Source: Deltaproteobacteria bacterium
GTDB lineage: Bacteria > Desulfobacterota > Binatia > UBA9968 > JAJDTQ01
DNA: 64,000 nt
Direction: 5' to 3'
NCBI GenBank assembly: GCA_026710965.1
Contig: JAPOQB010000272.1
Location: 1 to 64,000 of the forward strand
The notes under the pieces were generated by a model that was not told where the DNA came from, searched no databases, and worked only from the letters and a program-made list of their open reading frames with translations. How positions within the stretch are numbered: position 1 is the stretch's first letter; every line of letters starts with the position of its first letter. Made by a program: the position numbers and the translations under genes. Below are positions 36,602-46,491 of the stretch, in pieces.

Positions 36602-37975
36602 CTATGCGGGCTGCCTCGAGAGCGCGATCCGCGACAGCAGCAGCGCCTCCTCCTGCGCGAGGTCGTCGTCGCTCCGTGGGTTGAGCACATGATCGTAGAG
36701 GGCACTGTTGATCTCCCTGATCTTGCGGATGATGGCGACCCGGGGATTGCCGTGTTCGTCGTAGATGCCCTCCTGGGCGCCGTGCTGGTACCGCATGGCA
36801 CCCGACACCAGGTCATAGAGCGTCCGGCACACCGACAGCCCGCACACGCGCGGGTCTTGTACCACGCGCCTTATCATGAACTCGTACGACTCGGCCATCT
36901 CCGCGGCGGTGAGACCGCGCTTTCCGACGCGGGAATCGTAGCCATTCCCGAACACCTGATCGGAAACGAAGATCGGCTTTCCCGTTGCCTCGTACAACTC
37001 GTCGTGCGGCATGATCGGATTGACGTGCTGGGGAGTGGACACGTCCGAGTACCGGATCACCTCCCTCCAGGTGTCGACCTCGAACGAGGCCGCTTTGACG
37101 TACATGCCCAGGATGGTGTGGTTGTCGTCGTGCTTTCGGATCGCCTCGTATCCGACCTTGTAGGTCTGCACCGCCAGCGCCCGCACCAGCATCTCGAAGT
37201 CGTGTTTCTTGCGGGGGTCGGCCTTGGCGTAATCGCGCTCCGAGAACTTGTTGAAGTGGTCGTCGTAGTAGACCACTTCGGTCGTCTTGATGGCGTTCAT
37301 GTCGGTGCACGAAGTGCCGTAGATGTCGTTGAATGCGGCAACGTCGCCGCGGTACTTGTCAACGAGCAGATTGCCGAGCGCCGTACGCCCGGCGCTGTTC
37401 GGGTGCGACGCCATGATGGTGTTGATCCATCGGTTCATTTGCACGAAGCCGCCGAACCCGTAGAAATAGCCGATCAGATACGGGTTTTCCTTGTGCCGGC
37501 CGCAGGTGTTCTCGGCGCGCCGTTCGACAAGATCGACGTGGTAGTTGCTGAATATGTCCTGCCGTTCCTGGTCGAAGCGCAGCTCGGCAGGGTGTGGAAA
37601 CTGCCACACGCCGGCGACGAACGGGAACCGGTGCGCTACGAAGTACTCCTCGATGTGTTCAACGTCGACGAAGCCCTGCTTGTCGCGGCACGGACTGGTG
37701 GCGCCGGCCGGAGCGCAGTTGTAGCCAAGTTCCCGGTACTTCTCGAACCAGTCGTGCACCCACGCCTTCTGGTCGTAGCCGTAGTGATCCTTGACCGTCG
37801 TCTCATTGTCGCTCGAATAGATGTGGCTGATGCCGAGCGGGAAGAACCCGTTGCCCTCCGGATCGATGAACCACTCCCTGCCGTTTACCTTCTGCGGATG
37901 GAAATAGCCGGTGGCTTCGCCCTTGACCTGCTCGATTCCGCCGTAGCCGTCCATCGTGATGGTGCCCACTTGCAT
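36602..37975 (-). CDS. agarase-like glycoside hydrolase, paralogue A
   Basis: A 457-residue TIM-barrel-type protein. The N-terminus (GEATGYFHPQKVNGREWF, then IDPEGNGFFPLGISH) is the opening found in agarase-like glycoside hydrolases (GH50-type and relatives). A second conserved block is NPYLIGYFYGFGGF, the region where such enzymes carry catalytic acids. There is no signal peptide, so it is probably cytoplasmic and would act on imported oligosaccharides. It shares its layout with the upstream gene; the family call is from pattern memory, not a search. Confidence 0.65.
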   Translation of the reverse strand: MQVGTITMDGYGGIEQVKGEATGYFHPQKVNGREWFIDPEGNGFFPLGISHIYSSDNETTVKDHYGYDQKAWVHDWFEKYRELGYNCAPAGATSPCRDKQGFVDVEHIEEYFVAHRFPFVAGVWQFPHPAELRFDQERQDIFSNYHVDLVERRAENTCGRHKENPYLIGYFYGFGGFVQMNRWINTIMASHPNSAGRTALGNLLVDKYRGDVAAFNDIYGTSCTDMNAIKTTEVVYYDDHFNKFSERDYAKADPRKKHDFEMLVRALAVQTYKVGYEAIRKHDDNHTILGMYVKAASFEVDTWREVIRYSDVSTPQHVNPIMPHDELYEATGKPIFVSDQVFGNGYDSRVGKRGLTAAEMAESYEFMIRRVVQDPRVCGLSVCRTLYDLVSGAMRYQHGAQEGIYDEHGNPRVAIIRKIREINSALYDHVLNPRSDDDLAQEEALLLSRIALSRQPA

Positions 37976-37988
37976 TCTCCCTCGCGCT

Positions 37989-39116
37989 TCAGGCGCTACC
38001 CGCCACGCGGTCGTACAGCTGGTGGTTGAACTCCGTGATCAGGTCCAGCGCCTCGGTCTGCGGCTCGTCGAACCGGTCCTTCAACCCCGCCTGCCTGCAT
38101 TCGTTCTCAATGTAGCCGCACCAGTGCCAGCCTATCATGTGCGGCTCGGCAAAGCACTCGCCGGCCCACCGCGCATACTTCTGGCCGCGTTCCCGCTGTG
38201 TCGTAATGCCATGCGGATGATCCCGCCCCAGCGCCCGGACGTGAAAGGCCACGTCGGCATTGACCACCGGTTTCCCGGTGCGCCGGTGCCATTCCGATGA
38301 CAGTGCAACAAACCGTTCGATCGGCGGGAAGTGCTGAATCGACAGTACGTCGACGGCCGGTATCATGGCTTCAAGCACTACTTCCGGAAGCGGTCCTTGG
38401 CCGTTGTAACGATCGCCCAGGATCAGGTGGTTGGGATCGTACCGCCTGATCGCATCGTGGGTGACCTGGTAGTAGCGGGCGGAGATCTTGCCCAGTTCGG
38501 CTCTGCCGGACGCGGAGTTCATGTCGAACATCTCGGCCCATCCTTTGACACCGGAGTTCGAGTTCCTACCCCACGACGGGACGTCCGCGTAGAAATAGCC
38601 TATGAGCCACGGGTCGGCAGCCATGTCCACGCAGCAGTAGCGCGCCTGGAGGTCGCACCACTGCTCGAAATCGTCGCTGAACACATCCGGGAACCGCGGA
38701 TACCGGTTCCACATTTCAATCTCCGTGAACGGGATCGCGTGGCAGTACGGCATGCCCACCCAACGATACTGATCGTGGCGCCACGGCGGCGTGTGGGTGC
38801 GTTGCCGGACATGGACTTCCTGCGACCACCCGACCGTGTTGAATCCCCAGTTCTGCAAGTCGTTGCGCACGCCGTTCTCGCAGAACGACCGCTCGTCGCC
38901 GTACCTGCCGTTCCAGATGTGCACGTTGTCCGGGTACTTCAGGCAGGCCGAATCGATATGATTGACGCCAACGGACAGGAAGCCATGGCCGTCCGGGGTA
39001 ATGAACCACCATCTGCCGCCGATTTCTTCGACGCGGAAGAACCCGGTCGCCTCGGAACGGACTCGCGTGGTGCCGTCAAAGCGGTCTCTGCCACCACTGT
39101 GGCTCTTGTCGCTCAC
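37989..39116 (-). CDS. agarase-like glycoside hydrolase, paralogue B
   Basis: A 375-residue paralogue of the gene 13 nt downstream. The N-terminal SEATGFFRVEEIGGRWWF, then ITPDGHGFLSVGVNHID aligns with the opening of paralogue A, and DPWLIGYFYADVPSW with its second block. The GTG start at 39116 has GGGGA about 9 nt upstream. It is the first gene of the operon with paralogue A and PhyH 3, divergent from the AraC regulator. Confidence 0.65.
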   Translation of the reverse strand: MSDKSHSGGRDRFDGTTRVRSEATGFFRVEEIGGRWWFITPDGHGFLSVGVNHIDSACLKYPDNVHIWNGRYGDERSFCENGVRNDLQNWGFNTVGWSQEVHVRQRTHTPPWRHDQYRWVGMPYCHAIPFTEIEMWNRYPRFPDVFSDDFEQWCDLQARYCCVDMAADPWLIGYFYADVPSWGRNSNSGVKGWAEMFDMNSASGRAELGKISARYYQVTHDAIRRYDPNHLILGDRYNGQGPLPEVVLEAMIPAVDVLSIQHFPPIERFVALSSEWHRRTGKPVVNADVAFHVRALGRDHPHGITTQRERGQKYARWAGECFAEPHMIGWHWCGYIENECRQAGLKDRFDEPQTEALDLITEFNHQLYDRVAGSA

Positions 39117-39363
39117 TGCTGTTCCCCTTTTTCCACGAGCGAGTGCCGCCGGACCAGCATAACCGGCATCGAGCGACAGCAAGCGACGAGCGATTCCGTA
39201 TCCGGCTGTCGATACATTATCTCCCAAAGCGGATAGCATGAACAAGCTGCTGTCTCTCACAGGCCAGCCGGACTCTGCATCGTCTACCGCCCGCCGTTTT
39301 AGCATTGGAGGACTTGTTGGGAGAACCACGACCGAACGTACTGAATAACGACGCCGCCCTGCC

Positions 39364-40179
39364 GTGCCAGGAATTCGTCGGCCGGGAGTTTGCCCCGTGG
39401 AAGTCGAAACAGTAGTCGTCAAGCGGCGCCAAGGGGTGCTGCCGGGCGGGTCGTACGTCAATCCCGAGTTCGTGTTTCACCTGGTCCTGGCCGGCGACTT
39501 TACCATGCATGTCGAAGGCCACTGTCACCGAGTACGTGAAGGCGACCTTGTCATGATCACGCCCAACGCTCTGCACGCGGTACACCACAACAAGGACGCG
39601 GACATGACGGTCGTGCACTTCCATGTCCGCGGCGGCAGCTTCGTGGCGGCACGGATTGCACCGGTAATCTCCATACCGGCGCAGCGGTTCCAATCGATAC
39701 GGGAGCTCAATCGGTTGCTGCGCGAGGAGTGGCAGCAACAGAGCGTTGGCTCGCGCATTACCTGCGACGGCCTGGTACAGGCAATATTCGGCCTCGCCAT
39801 GCGCCTCTCGCCGGAGCGTCACCAGCCGCCACTGCCGGCTCCGGTGGCGGCGAATTGGCGAGTCGTCCGGAACGCCGTGGGGTTCATGCACGACCGCCTT
39901 ACGGATCCCACCTTGTCGGTTGCCGCGGTTGCCGAGGACATCGGCATTTCGTACAACCACTTCTTTCGGCTGTTTCGGAGCTACACCAACGAGAGTCCCG
40001 GACGATACATCAAGCGAATGCGCGTGGACCATGCCAAGGAACTCATGTTCAACGCTACCACCAACATCACGGAGTCGGCACTGCGGTCAGGCTTTGGCAG
40101 CGTGCAGTCGTTCAGCAAGGTATTCAAAAAGCTGGAAGGCGTTTCGCCGCGATCGTGGCTGCAGTCATCCGGCAGATAG
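39364..40179 (+). CDS. AraC family transcriptional regulator
   Basis: A 271-residue regulator with an N-terminal cupin sugar-sensing domain (GDLVMITPNALHAVHHNKD) and a C-terminal double helix-turn-helix (VAAVAEDIGISYNHFFRLF, then ATTNITESALRSGFGSVQSFSKVF). The exact start is uncertain: a GTG at 39397, with CGGGAG about 9 nt upstream, is at least as good. It is divergent from the glycoside-hydrolase operon and convergent with the third sugar ABC operon, and may regulate both. Confidence 0.87.
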   Translation: MPGIRRPGVCPVEVETVVVKRRQGVLPGGSYVNPEFVFHLVLAGDFTMHVEGHCHRVREGDLVMITPNALHAVHHNKDADMTVVHFHVRGGSFVAARIAPVISIPAQRFQSIRELNRLLREEWQQQSVGSRITCDGLVQAIFGLAMRLSPERHQPPLPAPVAANWRVVRNAVGFMHDRLTDPTLSVAAVAEDIGISYNHFFRLFRSYTNESPGRYIKRMRVDHAKELMFNATTNITESALRSGFGSVQSFSKVFKKLEGVSPRSWLQSSGR

Positions 40180-40207
40180 CCCGCGCTCGGATCAGTCTGC
40201 CAACGGA

Positions 40208-41083
40208 CTAACCCTTGAGGCCGGAGAGGACGATGCCCTGGGTGAAGTAGCGCTGCAGGGCGATAAACACCACGAGCACGACGGAGGTCATCATCATGGC
40301 GCCGGCCATCAGCAGGTGCTCGCGGAGTTCGCCGCCGGCGGTGGCGAGGGTGCGGAAGTACTGCAACCCCAACGCCAGGGTGTACTTCTCGTACGTATTG
40401 AGTACGATGATGGGCCAGAACAGTTCGTTCCAGCTCGCCAGAAAGGTCAGGATCGCCAGGCTGACCGTGACCGACTGCGACAGTGGCATGAGAATGCGGA
40501 CGAAAATGGTCAGGAACCCGGCGCCGTCGATGCGTGCCGACTGGTCCAGGTCGTTCGGAATGGTCAGGAAGAACTGCCGGAACAGGAAGATGCCGAACGC
40601 ACTCCCGCCAAAGAACCACGGCACCCACAGCGGCAGGAGCGTATCGAGCCAGCCGAACTCCCGGTACAGCAGGAACCGCGGGATAACGGTAACCTGATGC
40701 GGCAGGATAAGCGTGCTCAGGACGATCAGGAACAGGATCCCCCTCCCGGGGAATCGGAACCGCGCAAAACCGTAACCGACGAACGAACTGGACAGGAGGG
40801 TTCCGACCACGCTGAGCAGCGTCACCGTGGTGCTGTTGATGAAGAAGCGCCCGAACGGAGCCGACGTCCACGCGTCCCGGTAGTTCACCCACTGCGGCGC
40901 CTCCGGAAACCAAGTCGGGGGGAAGATATACAGCTCGCGAAAGGTCTTCAGGGAGGACAGCGCGGCCCACAGGAGCGGCAGCCCGAACAGTACTGCGAGT
41001 ACAACCGCGACGGCGTAGATCAGAAACCGGGAAGGCAACAGGCGGCGTTGCGTCAGGGTCCCTCCCGCCGTCATGCTGACCAT
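40208..41083 (-). CDS. sugar ABC transporter permease (MalG-type)
   Basis: A 291-residue permease of the third sugar ABC system, with six hydrophobic segments, the loop QSARIDGAGFLTIFVRILMPL and the family ending GIVLSGLKG. It starts 1 nt after the MalF-type gene stops. No ATPase gene follows. Confidence 0.9.
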   Translation of the reverse strand: MVSMTAGGTLTQRRLLPSRFLIYAVAVVLAVLFGLPLLWAALSSLKTFRELYIFPPTWFPEAPQWVNYRDAWTSAPFGRFFINSTTVTLLSVVGTLLSSSFVGYGFARFRFPGRGILFLIVLSTLILPHQVTVIPRFLLYREFGWLDTLLPLWVPWFFGGSAFGIFLFRQFFLTIPNDLDQSARIDGAGFLTIFVRILMPLSQSVTVSLAILTFLASWNELFWPIIVLNTYEKYTLALGLQYFRTLATAGGELREHLLMAGAMMMTSVVLVVFIALQRYFTQGIVLSGLKG

Positions 41084-41084
41084 G

Positions 41085-42065
41085 CTAATCGTGCGCCTCC
41101 GTGGACTCGTAGAACACCCACCCCCGCGACGACCGCATGAACAAGAATGTCGCCAGCAGCACGACCGCGAAAAAGAACCAGGCCAGGGCCGACCCGTAGC
41201 CCATGTCGAAGTCCTGAAACGTCCTGATGTACAGGTTCAGCACGTAGGAGAGCGTCGAACGTCCCGGCCCGCCGAGCTCGTGCTGCTGCCCCTGCGGCGC
41301 GCTGGCAATGTAGGCAATCTCGAACATCTGCAGCGCCGTGATGCCGGCGATCAGGGTGTTGAACAGCACGATCGGCGAGATAATCGGAACGGTAATGGAA
41401 ATGAACTTGCGCCACGCGCTCGCGCCGTCGATCTCCGCCGCCTCGATGTATTCGTTGGGTACTCCCTGCAGCGCGGCAAGAAAAATCAGCATCGGGCGCC
41501 CGCCGATCGCCCCCCACAGGCTGATCATGGCCAGGGCCGGCTTGGACCAGCGCGTGCTGCCCAGCCAGCCCGGACCGTCCACCCCGACGATCGACAGCAG
41601 GTAGTTGAACAGGCCCACCTTCGGCTGCAGGATCCACATCCACAGGAACATCGCCGCCACTATCGGAGTAATGGACGGCAGGAAGAACACGGAGCGAAAA
41701 AACGTGCGCCCCCGGATCTGCTGATTGAGCAGCATGGCGCACAGAAGGGAACCGATCACACTCGGCGCCACGAACATCAGGCTGTAGATCAGGGTGTTCG
41801 AGATCGACGTCCAGAACAGTTCGTTCTGCAGCATGCGGGTGTAGTTTGCCAGGCCCGCGAACCGCGGCGCTCCGAGACCCGAATAGTGGGTCAGGCTGAG
41901 CCACAGCGAATACAGCATCGGCACGACAAAAAAGGCAGCCATGCCGAGCAGCCAGGGCGAGATGCAGAAGTAGCCCGTAAGGGTCTCTTTCCGCTCCAGG
42001 CCAAGGCCCTTCGGTCGGCTGCCGCGTTGCGAGCCGTGCCGTTCCTCCACTGCGTGGTCTGTCAC
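41085..42065 (-). CDS. sugar ABC transporter permease (MalF-type)
   Basis: A 326-residue permease; a short cytoplasmic N-terminus precedes six membrane segments. The ATPase-contact loop is EAAEIDGASAWRKFISITVPI. It lies after a GC-rich hairpin that separates it from the binding-protein gene, and pairs with the following MalG-type gene. Confidence 0.9.
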   Translation of the reverse strand: MTDHAVEERHGSQRGSRPKGLGLERKETLTGYFCISPWLLGMAAFFVVPMLYSLWLSLTHYSGLGAPRFAGLANYTRMLQNELFWTSISNTLIYSLMFVAPSVIGSLLCAMLLNQQIRGRTFFRSVFFLPSITPIVAAMFLWMWILQPKVGLFNYLLSIVGVDGPGWLGSTRWSKPALAMISLWGAIGGRPMLIFLAALQGVPNEYIEAAEIDGASAWRKFISITVPIISPIVLFNTLIAGITALQMFEIAYIASAPQGQQHELGGPGRSTLSYVLNLYIRTFQDFDMGYGSALAWFFFAVVLLATFLFMRSSRGWVFYESTEAHD

Positions 42066-42086
42066 AAACGCTCCTGTTGCATGGAA

Positions 42087-42119
42087 AGCGGCCGGGCGGC
42101 GAAGCGCTGCCCGGCCGCT
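42087..42119 (-). terminator. strong intercistronic hairpin / attenuator
   Basis: A perfect 11-bp stem, AGCGGCCGGGC (42087-42097) with GCCCGGCCGCT (42109-42119), and an 11-nt loop, followed on the minus strand by TTTCC. It lies between the stop of the binding-protein gene and the permease start, the same arrangement as at 22506-22538. Confidence 0.7.
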
Positions 42120-42136
42120 GTTTCGAATCTTGGCCG

Positions 42137-43438
42137 CTAACTGGCGGGCGGTCGGTCCACTACCTCCTGCGCCTTGCGAACGACATCGGGCAGGGTCTCG
42201 TCGAGGCTCGATTCACCGACCCATACGCCTTGCAGCCCGCTCGCGATGGTCCTCATGACCTCCTGCGTACGGTGATTGGCCGGTTGATGCGCGGCCCAGG
42301 ATTCTCCGAGTCCCGTGGCGAACACCTGGAAGTGAGCGTCGCCCTTCACCTCGTCGCGCCGGATCACGTCATGGCGCGCGCTCGGAAAACCGGTATTCTT
42401 CCACAGGTCGAACGCCCCGTCCTCGGAGCACGCCAGGGCTATAAAGCGGAAGGCCGCGTTCTTATGCTCGCTGGCCGAATTGATGCCGAGGACATCGACG
42501 TGTATCTGCTGCCCGCGGGCGGGATTGGATCCCAGGCCATACGGATGGGGCACCACCCCCCACGCATCGCGGCTCTCCATCAGGTTGGTGAGGCCGCTGC
42601 CGACCCAGAACCCGCCGGTTGCCATCGCGATCTGACCGGCCGCGATCATCGGGTTGATCCCGCCTACGATGTCTTCCGGCGAAGGAGTAATCCGGTGGGT
42701 GAAGATGGCATCCACCAGGAACTGCAGGGCGGCGCGTGCGTCCGGCTCGCCCAGCGTTACCGTGGTGCCGTCCGCGCTCAGCGGGTCGCCCCCGAACGCC
42801 CTGGTGGCGGCCTCGAAGCCCCAGTAGTTGAGCGGCGTGGCGTAGCCATAGATGCCCTCGTCGGGCCGTGCGATCTGCTTGGCCGCTTCGAGAAGATCCT
42901 CGTAGGTCCACTCGGCGGTCGGGTAGTCGACACCGGCCTCGTCGAACATCGCCTTGTTGTAATACAGGCCGTACCAGCCGGGGTGCACACCCCAGGGCAG
43001 CCCATAGAGGTTGCCGTCGAAGGTGAGCGCCTCGACGGTGGACGGAAAGTAGGCGGCCAAATCGAAGCTCTCCGTGGCGACCAGTTCCTCCAGCGGTTCG
43101 TATACGCCGGAGGCCGCGTAGCTGTTGAAGCCCTCGATCGAGGCAGTCCAGAACGCGTCGCCGAGCGTCCCGCCGGCGATCAAGGTGTTGATCTTGGTGG
43201 CATACTCCGGGCCCGGGAAGTGTTCGGTCTTCACCGTGACTGCCGGGCCATGCATCTCGTTGAAGATGTCTCGCATGCGATCGAAGTGATCGCCCTGACT
43301 GCCGACCCGTCCGTGGAACCGGATTTCTACCGGTTGATCGGAGCCACCCTCTTCCGCGCCGCTCGCAACTGCGATGAAGGGCGCCGCAAGTATGGCAAGC
43401 AATGCCAAAACGACGACCTTGGTCCCTGTGATCCGCAT
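42137..43438 (-). CDS. sugar ABC transporter substrate-binding protein
   Basis: A 433-residue family 1 solute-binding protein. The ATG follows AGGAGG. The signal peptide ends at the VASGAEEGGSDQ region, again an acidic start of the mature protein. It has the typical NTLIAGGTLGDAFW and NLYGLPWGVHPGWYGLYYN blocks. It heads the third sugar operon (binding protein, two permeases); the AraC gene downstream is convergent. Confidence 0.9.
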   Translation of the reverse strand: MRITGTKVVVLALLAILAAPFIAVASGAEEGGSDQPVEIRFHGRVGSQGDHFDRMRDIFNEMHGPAVTVKTEHFPGPEYATKINTLIAGGTLGDAFWTASIEGFNSYAASGVYEPLEELVATESFDLAAYFPSTVEALTFDGNLYGLPWGVHPGWYGLYYNKAMFDEAGVDYPTAEWTYEDLLEAAKQIARPDEGIYGYATPLNYWGFEAATRAFGGDPLSADGTTVTLGEPDARAALQFLVDAIFTHRITPSPEDIVGGINPMIAAGQIAMATGGFWVGSGLTNLMESRDAWGVVPHPYGLGSNPARGQQIHVDVLGINSASEHKNAAFRFIALACSEDGAFDLWKNTGFPSARHDVIRRDEVKGDAHFQVFATGLGESWAAHQPANHRTQEVMRTIASGLQGVWVGESSLDETLPDVVRKAQEVVDRPPAS

Positions 43439-43471
43439 ATCTGGTTACCTCCTATGCCGATGATCAATCCT

Positions 43472-43492
43472 TCCTACCATAGCACCGTAGGA
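43472..43492. promoter_or_regulatory. inverted repeat upstream of third sugar operon
   Basis: TCCTAC (43472-43477) and GTAGGA (43487-43492) form an inverted repeat, with a -10-like TATGGT on the minus strand inside it (43481-43476). A matching -35 is not clear. It may be an operator for the operon starting at 43438, but the evidence is weak. Confidence 0.3.
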
Positions 43493-43534
43493 GCGACCGA
43501 AACCCATGCAGAAAGTACCAAGAGTTGTCCAAAA

Positions 43535-44581
43535 CTACGCGCACGAGGGTGCCGCTACGGGTTCGTCCCCGGACCAGTCGAACACGACTCCCAGGTATTC
43601 GTCCTTGCGGGTGCGCAGGCCTTCGTAGGCCGCGGGAGCATCTGCAGGGCTTACCACGTGCGTGATCAGCTTGTCCATCTGCAGCTTGCCGGTCTGCTGC
43701 AGCCACCACGCGACGCGCGAGTTGCGCTCCAGGGAGTGCTTGGTGTTGGGGTCTTGCATCACCGGGTAGCGCCACTCGTGCGCGCCCTTGAGCGTGACGC
43801 AGCCGCGCGGCCACAGGTGCACGCCGCTGAGCAATTCCGTGAGGTCGCCCTGCACCTCTCCACGCGGACTACCCAGGAGAATCAGCTCGCCGCGCTTGGC
43901 CACCCAACGCATCTCGGCGACGATCGCACGCGGAGACCCGGTGGCGTCGATCACGGTGTCGACGCCACCGCCGCCGGTCATCTCCCTGATGCGTTCGGCG
44001 GCGTCCTCCCGCGAGGCGTCAATGGTCTGCTCTATGCCACAATTCCGGGCGAGCTCGATGCGGCCGGCGCTGACGTCCACCCCGATCACGCGGCCGCCCT
44101 GGATCTGGGCAAGCTGGGCGGCCAGATTGCCCACCGGGCCGAGACCGGCAACCGCCACGAAGTCGCCCGCTTCGATGCTGGACACCCTGATACTGGTGAA
44201 CGCGACCGATGCGAGCCGGGTCATCGGGGCGACCTGCAGGTCGATGCCTGCCGGCACCGGCACCAGGAAGTCGCCGAGCGTCCTTCGATTGTAGGACTGG
44301 TGGCCGCCGTAGTGCAGCACCACCTCACCCTCGCGCAGGCCGGTGACGGCGTTGCCCAACGCCACGACGCGTCCGACCGCGGCGTAGCCCGGCACCCGCG
44401 GGAACGGGAACCACGCTTCCGTACCGGAGAGGCACGCGAGCTCCGTGCCCGCGCTCACCGCCGAGTACAGAGACTCGACGATCAACTCGTCAGCGCCAAG
44501 CCCATCCGTAACGACCTGTTCCTGCTGCACCTCCACCGTCTGCGGCGCGGCAAACACAATCCTGCGATTACTCCTCTGCAT
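43535..44581 (-). CDS. zinc-type alcohol dehydrogenase (MDR family)
   Basis: A 348-residue medium-chain dehydrogenase. The N-terminal GroES-like part has VPGYAAVGRVVALG, and the Rossmann domain has VAVAGLGPVGNLAAQLAQ. The classical structural-zinc cysteine cluster is not evident, so it may be a zinc-poor member such as a threonine- or sorbitol-dehydrogenase-like protein. The ATG at 44581 follows TTGGAG. It lies 96 nt upstream of the third sugar operon and could share its control. Confidence 0.82.
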   Translation of the reverse strand: MQRSNRRIVFAAPQTVEVQQEQVVTDGLGADELIVESLYSAVSAGTELACLSGTEAWFPFPRVPGYAAVGRVVALGNAVTGLREGEVVLHYGGHQSYNRRTLGDFLVPVPAGIDLQVAPMTRLASVAFTSIRVSSIEAGDFVAVAGLGPVGNLAAQLAQIQGGRVIGVDVSAGRIELARNCGIEQTIDASREDAAERIREMTGGGGVDTVIDATGSPRAIVAEMRWVAKRGELILLGSPRGEVQGDLTELLSGVHLWPRGCVTLKGAHEWRYPVMQDPNTKHSLERNSRVAWWLQQTGKLQMDKLITHVVSPADAPAAYEGLRTRKDEYLGVVFDWSGDEPVAAPSCA

Positions 44582-44820
44582 CTCCAAGTCTCCATTCCAT
44601 TTGAGATGGTGCAGCGCGTGAGATGGTGCAGCGCGCGGCACCGGCGTCGGGCCCGGCCACGCACCCTGGTAAGCGGCCGGCACCGCAGCCAAGTGTAGCG
44701 ACGACAGCCTCACCAAGACAGCCCTTCTTGTCAGTTTCTCTCGCGATGGAGCCGGACTCGACGAGCACCGGGCCGTGGCGGCGGGTGTTGCGCCAACGGC
44801 GCGCGCGGTAAGATGGGCGG

Positions 44821-46368
44821 GTGGCGAAGCGCAGACTGCCTATCGGCATACAGACGTTCCGCAAGCTACGGGAACGGAACTGCTACTACGTCGACAAGAC
44901 GCCTTACCTTGCACGTCTCCTCGACGAAGACACCCACTACTTCCTGTCACGGCCCCGCCGGTTCGGCAAGAGCCTGTTCCTGGATACGCTGAAGGAGCTG
45001 TTCGAAGGCAGCGAGGAACTGTTCGCCGGGCTGTACATCCACGACCGCCACGACTGGTCCGAGCGCCATCCGGTGGTGCGGCTGAGCTTCGGCGGCGGTA
45101 ACTTCGCCGGGCCGGACGCGCTGGAAGCGAACGTCATGGAGCAACTCGCCGGCGTCGAACGGCGTCTGGGAGTAGTATCCGACTACCTGACGGCAGCCGG
45201 CCGCTTCGCGTATCTGCTGGAAGCCCTGCACCGGCAGACCGGCCAACGGGTCGTGGTGCTGGTGGACGAGTACGACAAGCCGATCCTGGACATGCTGGAG
45301 CAGCCCGAGCCGGCGCGTGCCAACCGCGACTACCTGCGCGGCTTGTACGGCGTGATCAAGGACAACGACGCCCACGTGCGCTTTACGTTCCTGACCGGCG
45401 TCAGCAAGTTCTCCAAGGTCAATTTGTTCTCGCAGTTGAATAACCTGACCGACATCACCCTGGATCCCGAGTACTCGTCGATCTGCGGGTACACGGAGGA
45501 CGACCTGGACGCGGTGTTCGCGTCCGAGTTCGGCGGCACGGACCGGGAGCGGGTGCGCGAATGGTATAACGGCTATAGCTGGCTGGGCACGGAGAAGGTG
45601 TACAACCCCTACGATGTGCTGCTGTTCTTGCGCCGCCGAAAATTCGCCGCGCACTGGTTCGAGACTGGTACACCATCGTTCCTGGTGGACAAGCTGTTCG
45701 AACGCCGCGTCTCGTCAGTGTCGCTCGACGGAATGCTGGGAACCGAGGACCTGCTGTCGGCGTTCGACGTGAACAAGATCGGCACCGAGGCGCTACTGTT
45801 CCAGACCGGCTACCTGACCATCACGGAAGAACGGGAACTGGGCGGCAAGGCGCTGTACCGCCTCGGCTACCCCAACCGGGAGGTGCGGCAGGGCCTGAAT
45901 GAGCATCTGCTGCGCCACCTGGTCCAGGATTCAGACCAGCAGACCGCCAACAGCATCCGCTTGGCCCGGCTGCTGGAGGCGCACGACTGCGCCGGCCTGG
46001 AGGAGCTGTTCCACGCCTTCTTCGCCAGTATTCCCTACCAATGGTACACCAACAACCACATTGCCCACTACGAGGGCTTCTACGCCAGCGTGTTCTACTC
46101 CTACTTCGCCGCCCTCGGCTACGACATCGCCGTGGAGGAGCCGACCAGCCACGGGCGCCTCGACATGGCGGTGCGCACCGCCGGCCAAGTCTACTTGTTC
46201 GAGTTCAAGGTGGCGGAGATGGCGCCCCCGGGGTCGGCCCTCGCCCAGCTGCAGCAGCGGCGCTACGCCGACAAGTACCGCGCCACCGGCGCGGCCATCC
46301 ACCTGATCGGCATCGAGTTCAGCCGCGCCACCCGCAACATCACCGCCTTCGAGACAGCCGACGCCTGA
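44821..46368 (+). CDS. AAA-ATPase with PD-(D/E)XK nuclease domain (DUF1703 type)
   Basis: A 515-residue protein of the AAA-ATPase-like/DUF1703 family, abundant in spirochaetes and Bacteroidetes. The N-terminal block (LPIGIQTFRKLRERNCYYVD) and P-loop SRPRRFGKS (residues 43-51) are characteristic; Walker B is VVVLVDEYDKPIL. The C-terminal nuclease motif reads GRLDMAVRT and YLFEFKVAEM. GTG start. Its role is unknown and may relate to mobile-element or defence functions. It stands alone between metabolic genes. Confidence 0.88.
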   Translation: MAKRRLPIGIQTFRKLRERNCYYVDKTPYLARLLDEDTHYFLSRPRRFGKSLFLDTLKELFEGSEELFAGLYIHDRHDWSERHPVVRLSFGGGNFAGPDALEANVMEQLAGVERRLGVVSDYLTAAGRFAYLLEALHRQTGQRVVVLVDEYDKPILDMLEQPEPARANRDYLRGLYGVIKDNDAHVRFTFLTGVSKFSKVNLFSQLNNLTDITLDPEYSSICGYTEDDLDAVFASEFGGTDRERVREWYNGYSWLGTEKVYNPYDVLLFLRRRKFAAHWFETGTPSFLVDKLFERRVSSVSLDGMLGTEDLLSAFDVNKIGTEALLFQTGYLTITEERELGGKALYRLGYPNREVRQGLNEHLLRHLVQDSDQQTANSIRLARLLEAHDCAGLEELFHAFFASIPYQWYTNNHIAHYEGFYASVFYSYFAALGYDIAVEEPTSHGRLDMAVRTAGQVYLFEFKVAEMAPPGSALAQLQQRRYADKYRATGAAIHLIGIEFSRATRNITAFETADA

Positions 46369-46491
46369 GCCCTCGCGTGCACCGGGGCGCCTCATCTCCT
46401 ATACATCTACACCGGCTGGGCTTGCTTTTCTGTTACTGGGAAACAATCGGAGCGCTGGGACCGTAGCGCCAGCGCGGTCTACCCAAGGACC

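Noticed and set aside
35678-38029. 783-codon + strand frame
   Set aside because: Antisense shadow of the PhyH and glycoside-hydrolase genes. No recognisable motifs and no ribosome-binding site.
42077-44698. 873-codon + strand frame
   Set aside because: Mirrors the binding-protein and dehydrogenase genes on the minus strand; arises from high GC at third positions.
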